Source of the DNA: Priapulus caudatus
Taxonomy: Eukaryota > Priapulida > Priapulimorpha > Priapulimorphida > Priapulidae
NCBI RefSeq assembly: GCF_000485595.1
Contig: NW_014577737.1
Coordinates: 106,626-170,625 of the forward strand
Direction: 5' to 3'
DNA: 64,000 bases
Shown one piece after another: positions 39,707 to 63,450 of the stretch. The translations under genes were made by a program, and so were the position numbers. Within the stretch, counting starts at the first letter, position 1; every line of letters begins with the position of its first letter. The notes below the pieces were generated by a model. It ran no database searches, was not told the origin of the DNA, and saw only the letters and a program-made list of their open reading frames with translations.

Positions 39707-40309
39707 GTAATTACCTTATAGCAAAACGCGTATTAGTGGGGTCCAAATATCACTGCTAATTACTAAGAATGGTCTAATTTGAAATGCCGTAAATTCGGTA
39801 ATGCTGGCGCCCAACGCTAAATTTATATGGCCAACCAAAAAAGCATTTGATTTCGGTTCGTGAGCCTCACATGTTGCTACAGGGAAGTGTTGAAGCACGT
39901 CAGAATTGTTTGTTCCCGGCGTAAATTGTTTGCCTAGTTACCACTATATTATATGTTGCTGTGGTAACTCTGCAAGATCTTGCGTATATTCATTTATTCC
40001 CAATCCCCAAGGTAAATAACATAACGGTACGGAGATGCGCACTCAAGACCACAAGGATCGAATCACTGACGGCCGGGAGCTATACGTGCGACAAATAGTC
40101 CGGTGCACTATAATCCTGTATGACACCGCCCTCGCACCGTTACGGCCAGCGTTCATAGCCGGCATTAGGCGGGGGGGGGGCGCGGCGTTGAAAACTGTCA
40201 ACAACGATTTATTTTGGGACGCGGATTTTCAATTGGAGTATTGTCTGGAACCAGCCAGTGATATTTGCCGCACCAGAACTTAATACGCGTTTAGAGTATA
40301 GGTAATTAC
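39707..40309. repeat. TIR element of about 600 bp
   Basis: Ends GTAATTACCTTATAGC and its inverted partner at 40255-40309, both continuing into AACGCGTATTA. A second inner pair around CAAATATCACTG also matches. No transposase ORF. Confidence 0.7.
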
Positions 40310-40840
40310 TTCATATAACTACGCAAGGGGCGTTACCAGTTACTGTAGCATTCGTTAAATGTTGCATAAAATCAACTGGTCATCTTCATGGCGCTTTAAC
40401 ACATTTTGGTAAAACATTGATTGCTCGATTGATGGCCATGGCAGTGATAACACTTTTCTTCTCACTGTGTTTATTGGTAAAGGCTAAGTTAAATTTCACT
40501 CGCTGACTCAACATAATAGTCACATGTAGTAACGTAATTAGTCACGATCGTTGTACATTAATTTACACAATTAATTTATGCATTTTGAAGTCGAGTAATG
40601 AGCAATAGTAACACAATTTAAGGTTTGGACTATATAGAACAAACTAACTGAATATGGGCAGCTGATAATGTGTTTGGTATCAAAATTTAAGGTAACTGTG
40701 TGTTTTGTTACAGTGTGGGTGGCTGCTGCCTATAAGCGTTGCACTCACACCTTAACTACACTTGCTTGTGGATATTATACAATGCAGCAGGTACACTTTC
40801 ATAAGGCGTAACATATATTATAATCAAGCGAGACACGTGA

Positions 40841-41892
40841 TAATGACCAAAGGAGTAGACAGCGATTGGATACTTGATTTCACTACGTTTTTGTCGTGAC
40901 GAGCTGTCGATGTGAATACACAAATACAAATGCTATTTACAGCAACACTGAGCTTTCTCTCCTTGTTCACTGGGTTCGTATATTTTCTTGTCCTTCTGGT
41001 AGTCATTACAAACCCGGTCTCCGCCTTAGTTCCTTTCGGTTTTGACATTATTATTATTCGTACCTTTTCCGACGTACATTGGTTTTCTACGTTAGTTACC
41101 GTAGGTTCTGGCCGAGTCCACACTCTACAATTCTGCACACCATCAGCTCTTCCAATGAGCCACGGCAGGGATCGCGTGCATGGCCTCCTTTAGCCCGCCA
41201 GCGGCAACTCGTACGCGCGGCTATGAGATTAACGGTCTGCTACTGCAATTAATGCAACAACGACATGTGCCCGACAAACGCTTACCATTCGGGCTGGAGC
41301 GGTCAGTTTTACTCATAACGATTGCATACAATCATTTCCTCCGGTCCATCGGGCTGAGCCTAGATTCACAGATATTTTACCAGCCCCTGCCAGCTCTTAT
41401 ATTCCTTTTCAAAAAACTGCGGATTAAACCATAAAGACACCAAGGCATTCTACACTATAGTTCAGAAATGTAAAGGATTATAGTTTTTAATTGTTGCTTT
41501 TCGAAGACCCAGTCATGGTGCAATTGCGTAACTTATATAATTTTCTAGACGCCGACATTTCCTGCCACTCGGACTAGGCCTACGGTCCGGGCGAAAAAGC
41601 CCTACCGTGGCTCATTGGAAGAGCTTGGTGTGTGCAAATTTAGGTGTGGCCTCGCCGAATACGGCTAACGTAACTGTGAAAACCTATGTTCGTCGAAAAG
41701 TCGAATGATGCTCAAACGAGGAAGCTGTTACGCCGGTTTCGTAATACGGCCGAACGATAGAATAAGACCAGTGCAACAAAGAAAGCTCATTGTCTTGTAT
41801 AACAATTTTGTAGTTTTTATTCACATCGAACGTCGTACGACAAAAATGTAGTTAAATCAGTACCAAATCGCTGTCTTACTCCTTTGTCATTA
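40841..41892. repeat. TIR element of about 1.05 kb
   Basis: Ends TAATGACCAAAGGAGTA and TACTCCTTTGTCATTA, arms of about 65 bp with some indels (GACAGCGATTGG, TTTTTGTCGTGACGA). A further inner inverted pair lies at about 41090-41170 and 41600-41690 (CCAATGAGCCACGG). ORFs on both strands here match nothing I know. Confidence 0.75.
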
Positions 41893-42414
41893 TACGCTCC
41901 TGATTATATGCTAGTAGTGCACACTTGTGCAAGAACCAAATAGCTCAATGGGGTTGCTGTATACTGTTACTAGTAACAATTTACTGTTACTGAAATCAAG
42001 GTTACTATTTTCTACCACCTCCCGCACTGACATAGGCACACTCACGCACACGTGCCTGCATATGCACAAACGCACATCATGATTGCTAATACAGTACGTA
42101 CAGTAAACGAATGGCGTTATGTGATGCGCGATGTACACTGTGTGAATGCAGAGAAGCTCGCTCATCATTTGACTTGGTTCTGTGTATATGACTATGCAGT
42201 GATTGCTTCATTTCCATTGTTCGCTTGTTCATTATGCATACTCGTTGTACATAGCGATCGCAAGGCAGCTAATACAGTGTATACGCGCATTACATACATT
42301 GTATAAGTCGACAAAATGTCGTCATTTTCGTAAGTCGACACAAATATGCTGCTCCCAAAAGTGTCGACTTGTGCGAGTTTTACTGTATTATAGCTTGTAT
42401 AATTTATATTTTAG

Positions 42415-54297
<11,883 letters not shown>

Positions 54298-55135
54298 ACA
54301 AGAGCACTCGGAGAGCACAGACCTCAAGGCAGCTGAATTCTCTCAATGTGGAATTTTTTATTAATTAATTAAGTGGAAAAATTAATTAATTAATTAATTG
54401 GATCCGGATTAGTGGAAGCGTGCAGGTGGGGGAGGACTGTGGTTGCCCCTTAGCCTGTGTTTGCGTGTTTTTAAGTCTACAGCCAGCGCACCTAGCGAAA
54501 GTGAACTGAAACGTGCATGTTCACAAACAAACAAACCAACACTCAAACATTCGCCGGTGAAAACATAACCTCTGCCACGCCTCTGGCGGAGGTGATAATA
54601 TACTTATGTCAAAGGGATTGGGTACTCTACTTATAACGTATTTTTTAAAGTTATAATTATTGTTCTGTCATCAATCATTGCATCCGGGGCCAGCAGTAGC
54701 TGTAGCTGTAGCTGTAGCATGTACTGTAGCCAGCGTAGGCCGAAGTAACCTTTTGGCTGATCGCCCTTAGCAGGGAAGTAATTAAATACAACGTAACCCA
54801 ACACAGGGTTGGGTTAGACTGTGACACTAATTATTGTTAACTAATTATTGTGACACTAATTATTGGGTTAGGCCACCCTGTGTTGACGTTGACCCTAGAC
54901 CCTGCCATGTGTTGAACGTAGACCCTAGGCTATTCTGTGTTGGGTTACATTATTAATTGTATCTAGCCATTATTCTTATAGCCAGTTATAGCCAGTATAT
55001 TAGGCTATATAGGCCCTAGGCTATAGGGAATAGACCCTATGCTAGGGCCTATTCTGTGTTGGGTTACATTATTGAATATTGTATCTAGCCAGTTATAGCA
55101 TTATAATTTATAGCCAGTTATAGCCATTATTGTAT
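54298..55135. repeat. Dispersed repeats, AATT run and TTACATTATTGTATCTAGCC motifs
   Basis: ACAAGAGCACTCGGAGAGCA starts a repeat related to 15858. A TTAATTAATTAA run lies at 54359-54401. From about 54800 the phrase TGTGTTGGGTTACATTAT plus GTATCTAGCC recurs several times, related to the palindrome at 8108. Confidence 0.5.
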
Positions 55136-55193
55136 CTAGCCTAGCAGCAAATTTGCATCAGAAACTCAGCATGCTTGTCTACCATCGAAAATT

Positions 55194-55480
55194 CTAATTG
55201 AAAAACTGAAACATACGAGGCTGAAGGTGTTCCCTGACTGATGTCATTTCTTGACAACAAAGACACTCTCTGTTCGATAACATCAGAGCCTGATACAGTG
55301 ATAACATCCTTTGCTTGGCACAAGCCGCAGCTGCACCAATCGTCAGCTGTTCCGGTGACACGGTGTTGAACTTGAAGCGAATCACCAACACTGTATGCTA
55401 CCCGTTTTTCCCCATCTTTCCACTCGGGCTCAAAAGAGTACCGTACGGTGCAAAATTGGTGGCAGATTTAGTCAGATATT
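55194..55480 (-). pseudogene. Fragment resembling the P2X7-like C-terminal zinc domain, frameshifted
   Basis: Reading the minus strand from about 55470 gives RYSFEPEWKDGEKR, then DDWCSCGLCQ, in one frame. After a one-base shift near 55275 it continues RECLCCQEMTSVREHLQP to a stop at 55194. The sequence YxFEPE, WCxCGxC and ECxCCQE in that order is the cysteine pattern of the P2RX7_C-type domain found in many uncharacterised invertebrate proteins and at the end of P2X7 receptors. There is no receptor channel region, and a TAA closes the frame just upstream. I read it as a decayed copy, perhaps carried by a mobile element, lying in the OGT intron or beyond the gene. Confidence 0.55.
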
Positions 55481-56041
55481 GAAATTCCTCGGGGGCCTAC
55501 TGTCCGATTCAGAACTGACAGAAGATACGTAAACACGTGGTTCGCCCATTTCCAATGTGTGAAAGAAGTGAGCACGCGCCACTCAACAAACACGCAAGGC
55601 ATTGCAGGAGAATTATGGCGGCCTGTACAAAAGTTGGCGTAGCCCAAGATCGATCATAGACATAATCAAAAGCAGGTTTGATCATAATATGTTCTAAAAA
55701 TGTCAGGAAACATGTTTAAAAGTAATTACAATGTCATATATTAGGCTAAATATGCTATAGATGTCAGAATCCCTTTAAACTGATTGGGAAATTTTTGCTC
55801 AGAAAAAAAGAAATATAGCTGAATATAGTCTCACCTGACAGCGGAAATATCACTGATTACACCAACATTAAAAACACTAAGATTTTAGGAAGTGATTATT
55901 TACCCGACCGTCGGGCCCGCAATGAAGAAAATCCCGATTCGGTACACGACCGTGACGTCATCGATTAAGTCCATTTACCCAGAATGCTCAGCTGGAAAAA
56001 TAGTTTGAGGGCACAGGCTTGTGCTCAATAGCAACAGATAT

Positions 56042-56115
56042 AAGGTTGGCTAAATAGCGCAATGGTAAACTTCTCGACCTGTAACTGTAACGGTACGTGT
56101 TTGATTCCTGTAAGA
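56042..56115 (+). repeat. tRNA-like sequence, probably a SINE head
   Basis: TAGCGCAATGG fits the pol III A box and GTTTGATTCC resembles a B box at tRNA-like spacing, with a possible anticodon arm between. The acceptor stem does not pair and the T stem has a mismatch, so a working tRNA gene is unlikely. Downstream sequence is T-rich with a repeated TATGTTTGGC phrase. Confidence 0.35.
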
Positions 56116-56589
56116 GTTCTTTATTTTCCTCTGCTTTCTGTATTTCTTTATATTGTATTTGTTTGTGTATTTATTTGTTTACGTTTGGCATTAAATATAT
56201 TTGTTTATGTTTGGCATTAAAAATTTTCCTATTATATATTTGTCTTGTTATGTTTGGCCCTTATGTCCCCAACCTATTGGTAAAAAACATAATTGTTTGT
56301 TTACGGTTACGCGACCCTACCTAGAATTTTGGCGTCGACCCTACCTAGCAGCATTTAATAATGTAAAACAGACTGTTAGGCAAGACTACTCAATAAGAAA
56401 AGGTTACATTTTTAGTATTAAGAAAAGGGAGCAATTAATACTATCGAACAGAAGGTTAGTCAAGAGTGACACTGACAGATGGCAATCAAGAGCAATAAAA
56501 TTATTTGCCAAAATAAAATTATTTCCTTACCTACCTACCCTATTTTATTCAAGGACGTAACCCTAAACAAAATTTTTTTACACCTTGTC

Positions 56590-56885
56590 CTATTTCCAAC
56601 GCATCGATTAATATTGGACGACGGTCGGGTGCACAAGACTTAATTTCTTCAGTGCGCGCACGACGGTCGGGTAAACAAGACAAAAATTTCTTCACTGTGC
56701 GCACGACGGTCGGGTGCGCAGCACCTTTTTTCATCACTCGGTACCCGACTATGGTGCACGCAACGCTATTTCCATCACTCGGTACCCGACGGTCTTACGC
56801 GCAATGCGATTTTCATCACTCGGTACCCGACAGTCGTCCGCGCAATGCCATTTTTCATCACTCGGTACATGACGGTCGTGTAAAT
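56590..56885. repeat. Tandem repeat of about 48 bp
   Basis: About six or seven units of two related types: one with CGCACGACGGTCGGGT followed by AATTTCTTCA, the other with CATCACTCGGTACCCGAC followed by GCGCAATGC. ORFs through it are artefacts. Confidence 0.85.
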
Positions 56886-57408
56886 AATACCTTCCAAGAT
56901 TTTATGCAGTTATAGCATAGAAAATTAGATATGAACACATCATAACAGCAATGCATCTTATCGTGTAGCGAGAATGGCAGAATTGGTAAACTTGTAAATT
57001 GTCGGTGATTAATTGAAAACAAGTGCATTTGAGAGAGCCTGTACTATGTCTATTGCAGATAGGCGGCGGCACTACTATCTAGTCTATACTACCGGCTAGT
57101 TTCAAGATTACAGCAAACGAATGTTTACCAAACTAGTAGTTCGAAAATTGCATGTTTTGGTGAATACGAAGGTTCTAAGACATTTTATTGTTACTCTAGA
57201 CAATTGCTGTTACTCGAGCAATAACGGTAGGTATCATCAAAGTGGTGAAAACACTGGAAAACTCGTAATAATTACTTTAAGCTGTAAAGTAACCAAAAAA
57301 AATTATATATATATATATATATAGCCATAGGCATTTCATCAAGGTTTGCACATTTTATTTAAATTTTTTTTGATAATTGAGTATTTATTGTCATAATCCA
57401 GCCAGGGC

Positions 57409-58024
57409 TCGAGTTTAACGGTTGTCCGCTTGCCCGGGGCAAGTACTTGGGGCTATCGGGCAAGTGATTTGCTCCTTAAACTTGCCCGAAGGGGCAAGTG
57501 AGTCAAATCGTGTGCAGAGGAAATATATACGAGTTATCTCCAGCATTCAAAATTAACCGGAAGCCCGAGGCCACCAAGTTTTTGCTCGGGCAACCATCTC
57601 TACGAAACTGCCGGTCCTCCTGATCGGCACTTTTTCCCTCGTATTACTCTGAAATAATACGGTTATCACATGGGCAGTTTTACAAGGCAACTTTCTGAAG
57701 TTGGTCGTCCTGCTGTCCAATAGAAATTCGAACCCTTCGTTGCTTGTCAGTTGATGATCGGGTTTTGTGACAGTTTGGTAAATTTATTTATTTGTATTTG
57801 AAATTAATTATTATTAAGTAACCATTCATTTAAAAGTATTGTTGAATCACATGTATTATATTTACAAAAAGTAAAAATTCAATTCATTATCAGTAATCAT
57901 ATAATTGAAGCACAAATTTTAATATTAATTATGAATAAAGGTATTATAACAAAACTATTTATAGATTGCCAGTTTCTAAACTTCATTGAATGATTGTGAA
58001 TCTGTGGCCAGTGACTTGACTGAG
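57409..58024. repeat. Repeat R1, uninterrupted copy
   Basis: Runs from CTTGCCCGGGGCAAGTACTT to GACTTGACTGAGGTTAG. Its sequence matches the two separated parts at 46562-46870 and 48055-48500. Its right edge is the insertion point of the Ty3/gypsy element. Confidence 0.8.
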
Positions 58025-58144
58025 GTTAGTAAATAGATACCATCTTCCTTGGTTTATTTAACATAAAGGATGACTGCTACCTGGAACACACAGATACAGT
58101 ATAATGATTAGTTATCTCCTCCCCCCAGGGACAAGTTTTTATGG

Positions 58145-58395
58145 GTACATATAAAACTGAATAGTCTCCAACAGTCTCTCAACCGTCTCTCTGGACACTG
58201 GTAAAACTGAATAGTTCTGAATGAAAATGTGCTGTGTCTTTAACAGTCTCTCGGGACACGAAAAACAACTGAATAGTTCTGAATAAAACTGTGCCTTTAA
58301 CAGTCTCTCGGGACACGTAAAAAAAAACACACACAAAAAACAACAACCCCTGAATAGTTCTGAATAAAACTGAGTCTTTAAAAAACAGTGTCTCA
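58145..58395. repeat. Tandem repeat of about 70 bp in the 3' part of the retroelement
   Basis: Three to four units contain CTGAATAGTTCTGAATAAAA and TTAACAGTCTCTCGGGACAC. It lies between the integrase stop and the 3' terminal repeat. Confidence 0.8.
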
Positions 58396-58408
58396 TGATC
58401 AGGCGTTG

Positions 58409-59659
58409 TCATCCCTCACTGTGTTGGTATTCTGCTTCCCTGACTAGGCGGCCAGGCCTGCGCGGTGTCAGTAGCTCCTTAGTACCAGGCTTATTGTGAG
58501 GCTGGAGACGGGCAATAGCACGTGGTACCCGGGTCATAGCCGGATCATCCGGGCAAGGAGAGTGGTGGTCCGAACGATCGAAGTTCAGTCTCTGTGGCGC
58601 TAGGGGTGTCTGGGACACACGTACAGGCGTAGGAGCCACGGTGGGTGACTTGTTTGGGACGAGCGGCGTCTGATGCCCAAACGGTGATGGTGATGGGATG
58701 TGATTCTGGATGTCGTGTGGGTGTGTTGCTTGGAAGTGAGTGGGGTGATCGGAGATCACTTCCTGCGGTTGCTGCGCAACTGGGCTGGATTCTACTGCTG
58801 TGCCCCCGTTGGGAGTTCTGTTGAAAGGGGTGAACTTGCGAAGATGTTGGCGGTTCCGGATAGTGACTCTGCCCGCACCGTCGACACGGATAGCATACTG
58901 GTGGTACTGCCGTACCTCTATGACCGTCCCGGTGCGTTCCCATCTTCTTGGGTGGTTGCCCACCAAATTCTGGAGGTAGACATGATCTCCCACCTGCAGT
59001 GCTGGTAACCGGTGAGTGTGTTCATTCCACCGTTCATGCTCCCTGGAGTGCCGTCGAGCGAGTGCCATCTCTCGATGGGACATCAGCTCTGTCCATGTTT
59101 CGTGGGGAGAATATCTGCCCAGCGGGATAGGGATGGCATCACGGATGGGTCGCCCGAATAAGATCAGTGCCGGAGAGGACTTCGTCTCTGGGTCGACAGA
59201 GTTCCTGTACATCAGTAATGCTCTCTGGAACTTGTCGACTCGAGGGACCCTGCTGCGCGTAATGTTATCCATGAGCATGCGTTTCACCGTTTTCACAGCC
59301 AGTTCAGCCCTGCAGTTAGCATGTGGGTTTGCAACGGATGAGACCCTGTGTCTAACCCCCCATGCCTTCAAGAATTCCTGTGTCTTTCCTGCCTTGAACT
59401 GTGGACCCCCATCAGATGTCAACTCTTCAGGGATGCCGAATGTCACAAATGTCTCACGCAGTCGCTTGACGAGGCCCTCAGCACCCGAATCTGACCTGTA
59501 GACCATGGGCCAGTTTGAATACCTATCCACAATTACTACATAGTCTTTGCTGTTATACGTAAGGTAGTCACTGCAGATCATCTGAAAAGGGTAGTCTGCG
59601 GTGTTATGTCGGAAGGGGCTGCATCGGGTTGGACTTGGCCGTCTGATGGCAGTGTGCAC
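58409..59659 (-). pseudogene. Ty3/gypsy integrase core and C-terminus
   Basis: The DDE residues are present: D in CSDYLTY, D in TSDGGPQF and E in NCRAELAVK. A C-terminal domain with LQVGDHVYLQN and GTVIEVRQYHQYAIRV follows, then a Pro-rich tail. This frame is open to 58409. The family is the type found in many marine invertebrate genomes. Confidence 0.85.
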
Positions 59660-60304
59660 ACTGGTCCCTCACTCTAGCAATGTCAACGGTGATATCCGGC
59701 CAATACACCGAGTCCATGGCCCGTGCACGCATCGCGCTGACCCCTTGGTGGGCAGCGTGGAGTGCGTTGAGTATTTGTGTGCGAAGCGCAGGCGGGATTA
59801 CAATTCGCTGGCCCATGAGTATCACACCATCAACAACACACAGGCTGGCTGCGTAGCGGTGATAAGGACGCAGGTCTGTGGGCAGCTCTCTGCAATCCAG
59901 TGGAAACCCAGACTCCAGGTGGTGGATGAGGTTGACAAATGTCGTGTCTGATGCTGTGGCCTCACGGACCATGTCCCACGTAACGACTGTGATAGCAGCA
60001 TTCAGACTGGTGGTCGCGGCGGCGACTGTGGACATGTCATCAGCCATATCAGTATCCTCTGTATGCTGACAAAGGTTGGCCAGGGTGTCGTGACGGGACA
60101 CAGTCATGTTGGCAAGTAGGTCAAGTTCTGATGGCTCACCTGGCAGGCGTAGGCGATCGGGCTGACTGACAGGGTGTCTAGAAGCGGCATCTGGGCCCAG
60201 GTTCTTTTTGCCAGACACATGCACGATTGTGAACCGATATCCCAGAGTTTTCTCTTTGAGGTTGAGGAGTCGCCTGTTGTCAATGTCGGTGAGCGACCTA
60301 TCAT
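59604..60304 (-). pseudogene. Ty3/gypsy RNase H end and integrase zinc-binding region
   Basis: After the frameshift the sequence resumes with LNLKEKTLGYRF and HVSGKKNLGPDAASRHP. It continues to the HHCC zinc finger of integrase (LHAAHQG, later CAHCH). A stop at 59604 lies just before the integrase core, which is in another frame. Confidence 0.8.
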
Positions 60305-60600
60305 TCAGATCTGGAATAGAGGCTTATGGTCAGGTGCGACGATTAGATCATTGCATCCCAGCACATTAGTAGCGTGTTTGGTGAGTGCATACGCAACAGC
60401 CAAGGCCTCGCCTTCGATGGGAGCATATCTACTTTCTGCGGGGTGTGTGAATCTGCTGCCGACCAGACAGAGTTTCCAGCCGTCATGGCAACAGACAGGA
60501 GTTCGGGTAGTGCACTGGCAGTACTTCTGCATCATGAAGAACCCAATGCCATCAACTGACGTCAGTGCAAGGCATGTCAGTCGAGGGCGGTCGAATAGCG
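60305..60600 (-). pseudogene. Ty3/gypsy RNase H region
   Basis: In a frame different from the RT: TCLALTSVDGIGFFMMQKYC, then VGSRFTHPAESRYAPIEGEA and DHKPLF. The ESRYAPIEGEALAVA stretch is typical of the RNase H domain in this lineage. It is ended by a second frameshift near 60305. Confidence 0.8.
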
Positions 60601-61656
60601 CACTCCTTCTTTCATCTCCTGGATGATGACCTCCTTGGATTGGCGGAACAACTCGTCCAGCTCATCTGTCCACAAGAATTTTGTGGAGGGTTTCAGTAGA
60701 GCGCGAAAGGGCTGCATCTGCCGCGTCATTGCGAATGCATACGCCCCCTGGTTGATAAGTCCGAACCAAGCTCTGGCACCGGTGATATCAGTTGGAGTAG
60801 GGAAGTTTCTGATGGCATCCAGGAACTTGGTACTGGGCCGTACGTTTGTCGGTGTGATCGTAAGTCCTGCAAAGTCAACAGTGTCCTGGGCAAATTGAAA
60901 TTTCCCTGGGTGCAGAGTGATGCCATTGCGCGCACACAGGTCAAGCCATTCACATGCCTGAAAGAACGCTGTTTCGACTGAATTTGTCCACATACAGGTA
61001 TCGTCCACACATTTGACCTTGTCTCGGAAGTTAGTGATGATGGCATCGAAGCGCTGGTTGTAGGCATCACCGCTGGCCAGGAATCCCTGTGGAGCCACCT
61101 TGTACCTGTAGCGCCCCCATGGCGTGATGAACGTTGTGAAATGTCGGTCCTCTTCGCGAATGGGCACGGAATGGTACCCATTCCAGGCGTCTGTCACCGT
61201 TTTCTTCATGCCCTGAGGAACACTGTCTGCCAGGTGGAAGGGGCTGGGCACGTGGTGGGTTTGCCGGACGGAGTGACGATTCTGTGGTTGCAAGTCTACA
61301 GTCCGCCTTGGGGTTCCATCAGCCTTGCCTGTTACCACCATCCTGGAGCACCATGTTGTGGGTGTGTTGGGACTGACCCGCTCAAGGACGCCAATGCGGA
61401 CGTCCCTCTCGAGATCAGCATAGACTCTATCCTGCCAGTGGATTGGGACAAGCGCTGGCTTGTGGATGGCCACCGGTTTGGCGTTGGGGTCAACGTGGAG
61501 TTGTAGAGGCTCACACTTCATAAGTGGCAGTGGTTGATGCTCACACACATTGAATGTCGTCGCGCCATAATAGTCAAGAAGCCATCCTTTCAGTGCTTCC
61601 ACATTCTCTTCTGTAGCCTCCAATCCTGGAGGTAAAATGGCAGGCTTTGGGTCCAA
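60577..61656 (-). pseudogene. Ty3/gypsy reverse transcriptase region
   Basis: Open for 359 codons. It has the linker NVCEHQPLPLM, then RT motifs (WCSRMVV, RRTVDLQPQNRH, DAWNGYHSVPI, FITPWGRYRYKVAPQG). The catalytic box reads CVDD in place of YVDD. A single-base frameshift near 60600 separates it from RNase H. The frame is open upstream of the first possible start, so the true 5' end is unknown. Confidence 0.85.
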
Positions 61657-62039
61657 CTTTGGGTTGTTTTCGTGTTGTGATGAAGTAAAGTGGAAAACTG
61701 CTGATTTTTATTGTAAAGCACTAAATATATACTCAGGAAAGAAAGCTAAACCACAGGATGGAATTGAACTCATTAAATTGGACAAATGGTAGCAGTCATA
61801 AATAGATACCATCTTCCTTGGTTTATTTAACATAAAGGATGACTGCTACCTGGAACACACAGATACAGTATAATGATTAGTTAGTCAGAATCGAAAATTT
61901 TAACATGCTTTTTATGCTAGGCAATGGAGCTAACAAATTTGCACATTTTTTAATGCGAAAAATATATTTCTAAAGAGTTAGAAGCGTTTCCCCGCCATTG
62001 ACCGACGCTTGAACAGCACCAGAGCTGCAAAGCCGGGGA

Positions 62040-63360
62040 AAACCGATGCAGGTGGCCAGGCAGGCTGGCAGGCAGGCAGCGATGCAGTTGAGCAGACAGG
62101 CAGAGAGACAGGCAACGAGGCAGACTTGTATGTAGCCAGGGAGGCAGGTAGACATGCAGACAGGCAGAGAAGCAGACAAGCAGCCAGACAAGCTTCCAAC
62201 GAGGCAGCCAGGCAGATAGCCATGGAGGCAGACAGCGATGCAGGTCGCCATGGAGGCAGGCAGCCATGCAGGCACTCGGGCGGTGATGCAGGTAGACAGG
62301 CAGGCTGGCAGGCAGGCAGCGATGCAGTTTAGCAGGCAGGCAGGCAGACAGACAACGAGGCAGACTTGTAGGTAGCCAGGGAGGCAGGTAGACATGCAGG
62401 ATGGCAGAGAAACAGACAAGCATTCAGACAGGTTGACAATGAGGCAGACAGCTGGATAGCCATGGAGGCAGACAACTATGCAGGTCGCCATGGAGGCCGG
62501 CAGACATGCAGGCAACCATGCAGCGAAGCATGTAAGTAGTTAGCCATAGACGTAGGCAGCCAGGCAGCGAGGCAGCGAGGCAGCCAGGCAGTGAGGCATG
62601 CAGGCAGCCAGGCCGGCAAGAAGGCAGGCAGACAGGTAGAAAGCAAGACAGGCAGACAAACAGTCAACTACCAACAAATGCGAACGCACAGGACGCCACC
62701 CACGCATTCAGGCAGTCATGCAGACAACCGGATAGCGAGACAGACTAGCAAGTAGCCATGGAGGCAGGCAGACATGCATGCATGCAGGCAGGCACTTACC
62801 CATGGAGGCAGCCAGCTTTTCAGGTCGCCATGGAGGTCGGCAGGCAGTTAGCCATGGAGGCGTGCTGCTATGCAGGCAACCGGGTAGCAAGGCAGGCAGG
62901 CAGGCAGTTAGCCAGGTAGGTAGGCAGCCAGGCAGGTAGGCAGCCAGGCAGCGAGGCAGCCTGACAGTTAGCAATGGGTGCAAGCAGCCATGCTGGCAGC
63001 CAGGCAGCGATGCAGTATGGTAGGCCGGCAGGCAGACAGACAGCGAGGCAGACTGGTAGGTAGCCAAGGAGGCAGGTAGACATGCAGAGAGGCAGAGAAG
63101 CAGACAAGCAGCCAGACGGGCTTACAACGAGACAGGCAGGCAGATAGCCATGAAGGCAGACAGCCATGCAGGTCGAGATGGAAGCAGGCAGCCATGCAGG
63201 CAGCCGGGCAGTGATGCAGGTAGGCAGGCATGCTGGCAGGCAGGCAGCGATGCAGTTTAGCAGGCAGGCAGGAAGACAGGCAGCGAGGCAGACTCGTAGG
63301 TAGCCAGGGAGGCAGGTAGGCATGCATGCAGGTAGGCACTTACCCATGGAGGCAGCCAGC
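62040..63360. repeat. GGCA satellite with higher-order repeats of about 240 bp
   Basis: GGCAGGCAGGCAGC-type tetranucleotide array. Landmarks such as GATGCAGTTTAGCAGGCAGG and GAGGCAGACTTGTA recur at about 62081, 62320, 63010 and 63250, roughly 240 bp apart within each pair, so longer blocks have been duplicated. The Cys/Leu/Pro-rich frames on the minus strand are artefacts. Confidence 0.85.
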
Positions 63361-63379
63361 TTTGCAGGACGCCATCGAT

Positions 63380-63450
63380 GCATATATATATATATATATA
63401 TATGAACGTTACAATCCTGGCAAGATGAATAGATAGATAGATAGATGCTA
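63380..63450. repeat. TA and GATA microsatellites
   Basis: A TA run at 63381-63403, then a short GATA run at about 63428-63445. Sequence from 63450 to 63800 shows no gene that I can recognise. Confidence 0.8.

Larger units (their letters stand above)
58030..61879 (-). mobile_element. Decayed Ty3/gypsy retroelement, 3.85 kb, short terminal repeats
   Basis: Identical direct repeats of 81 bp lie at 58030-58110 and 61799-61879, and GTTAG flanks both outer edges (58025-58029 and 61880-61884), a normal 5-bp target duplication. On the coding (minus) strand a purine-rich tract (complement of CTCCTCCCCCCAGGG, 58116-58130) precedes the 3' repeat, as expected for a polypurine tract. Reverse transcriptase, RNase H and integrase regions follow in Ty3/gypsy order but are separated by frameshifts. 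Only about 140 bp lie between the 5' repeat and the start of the polymerase region, so gag and protease are missing, and I see no clear primer-binding site. Non-functional copy. Confidence 0.85.

Noticed and set aside
40824-41434. Possible first exons of OGT (frames of 84-104 codons)
   Set aside because: None contains the expected N-terminal TPR sequence, and the region is bounded by a TIR element.
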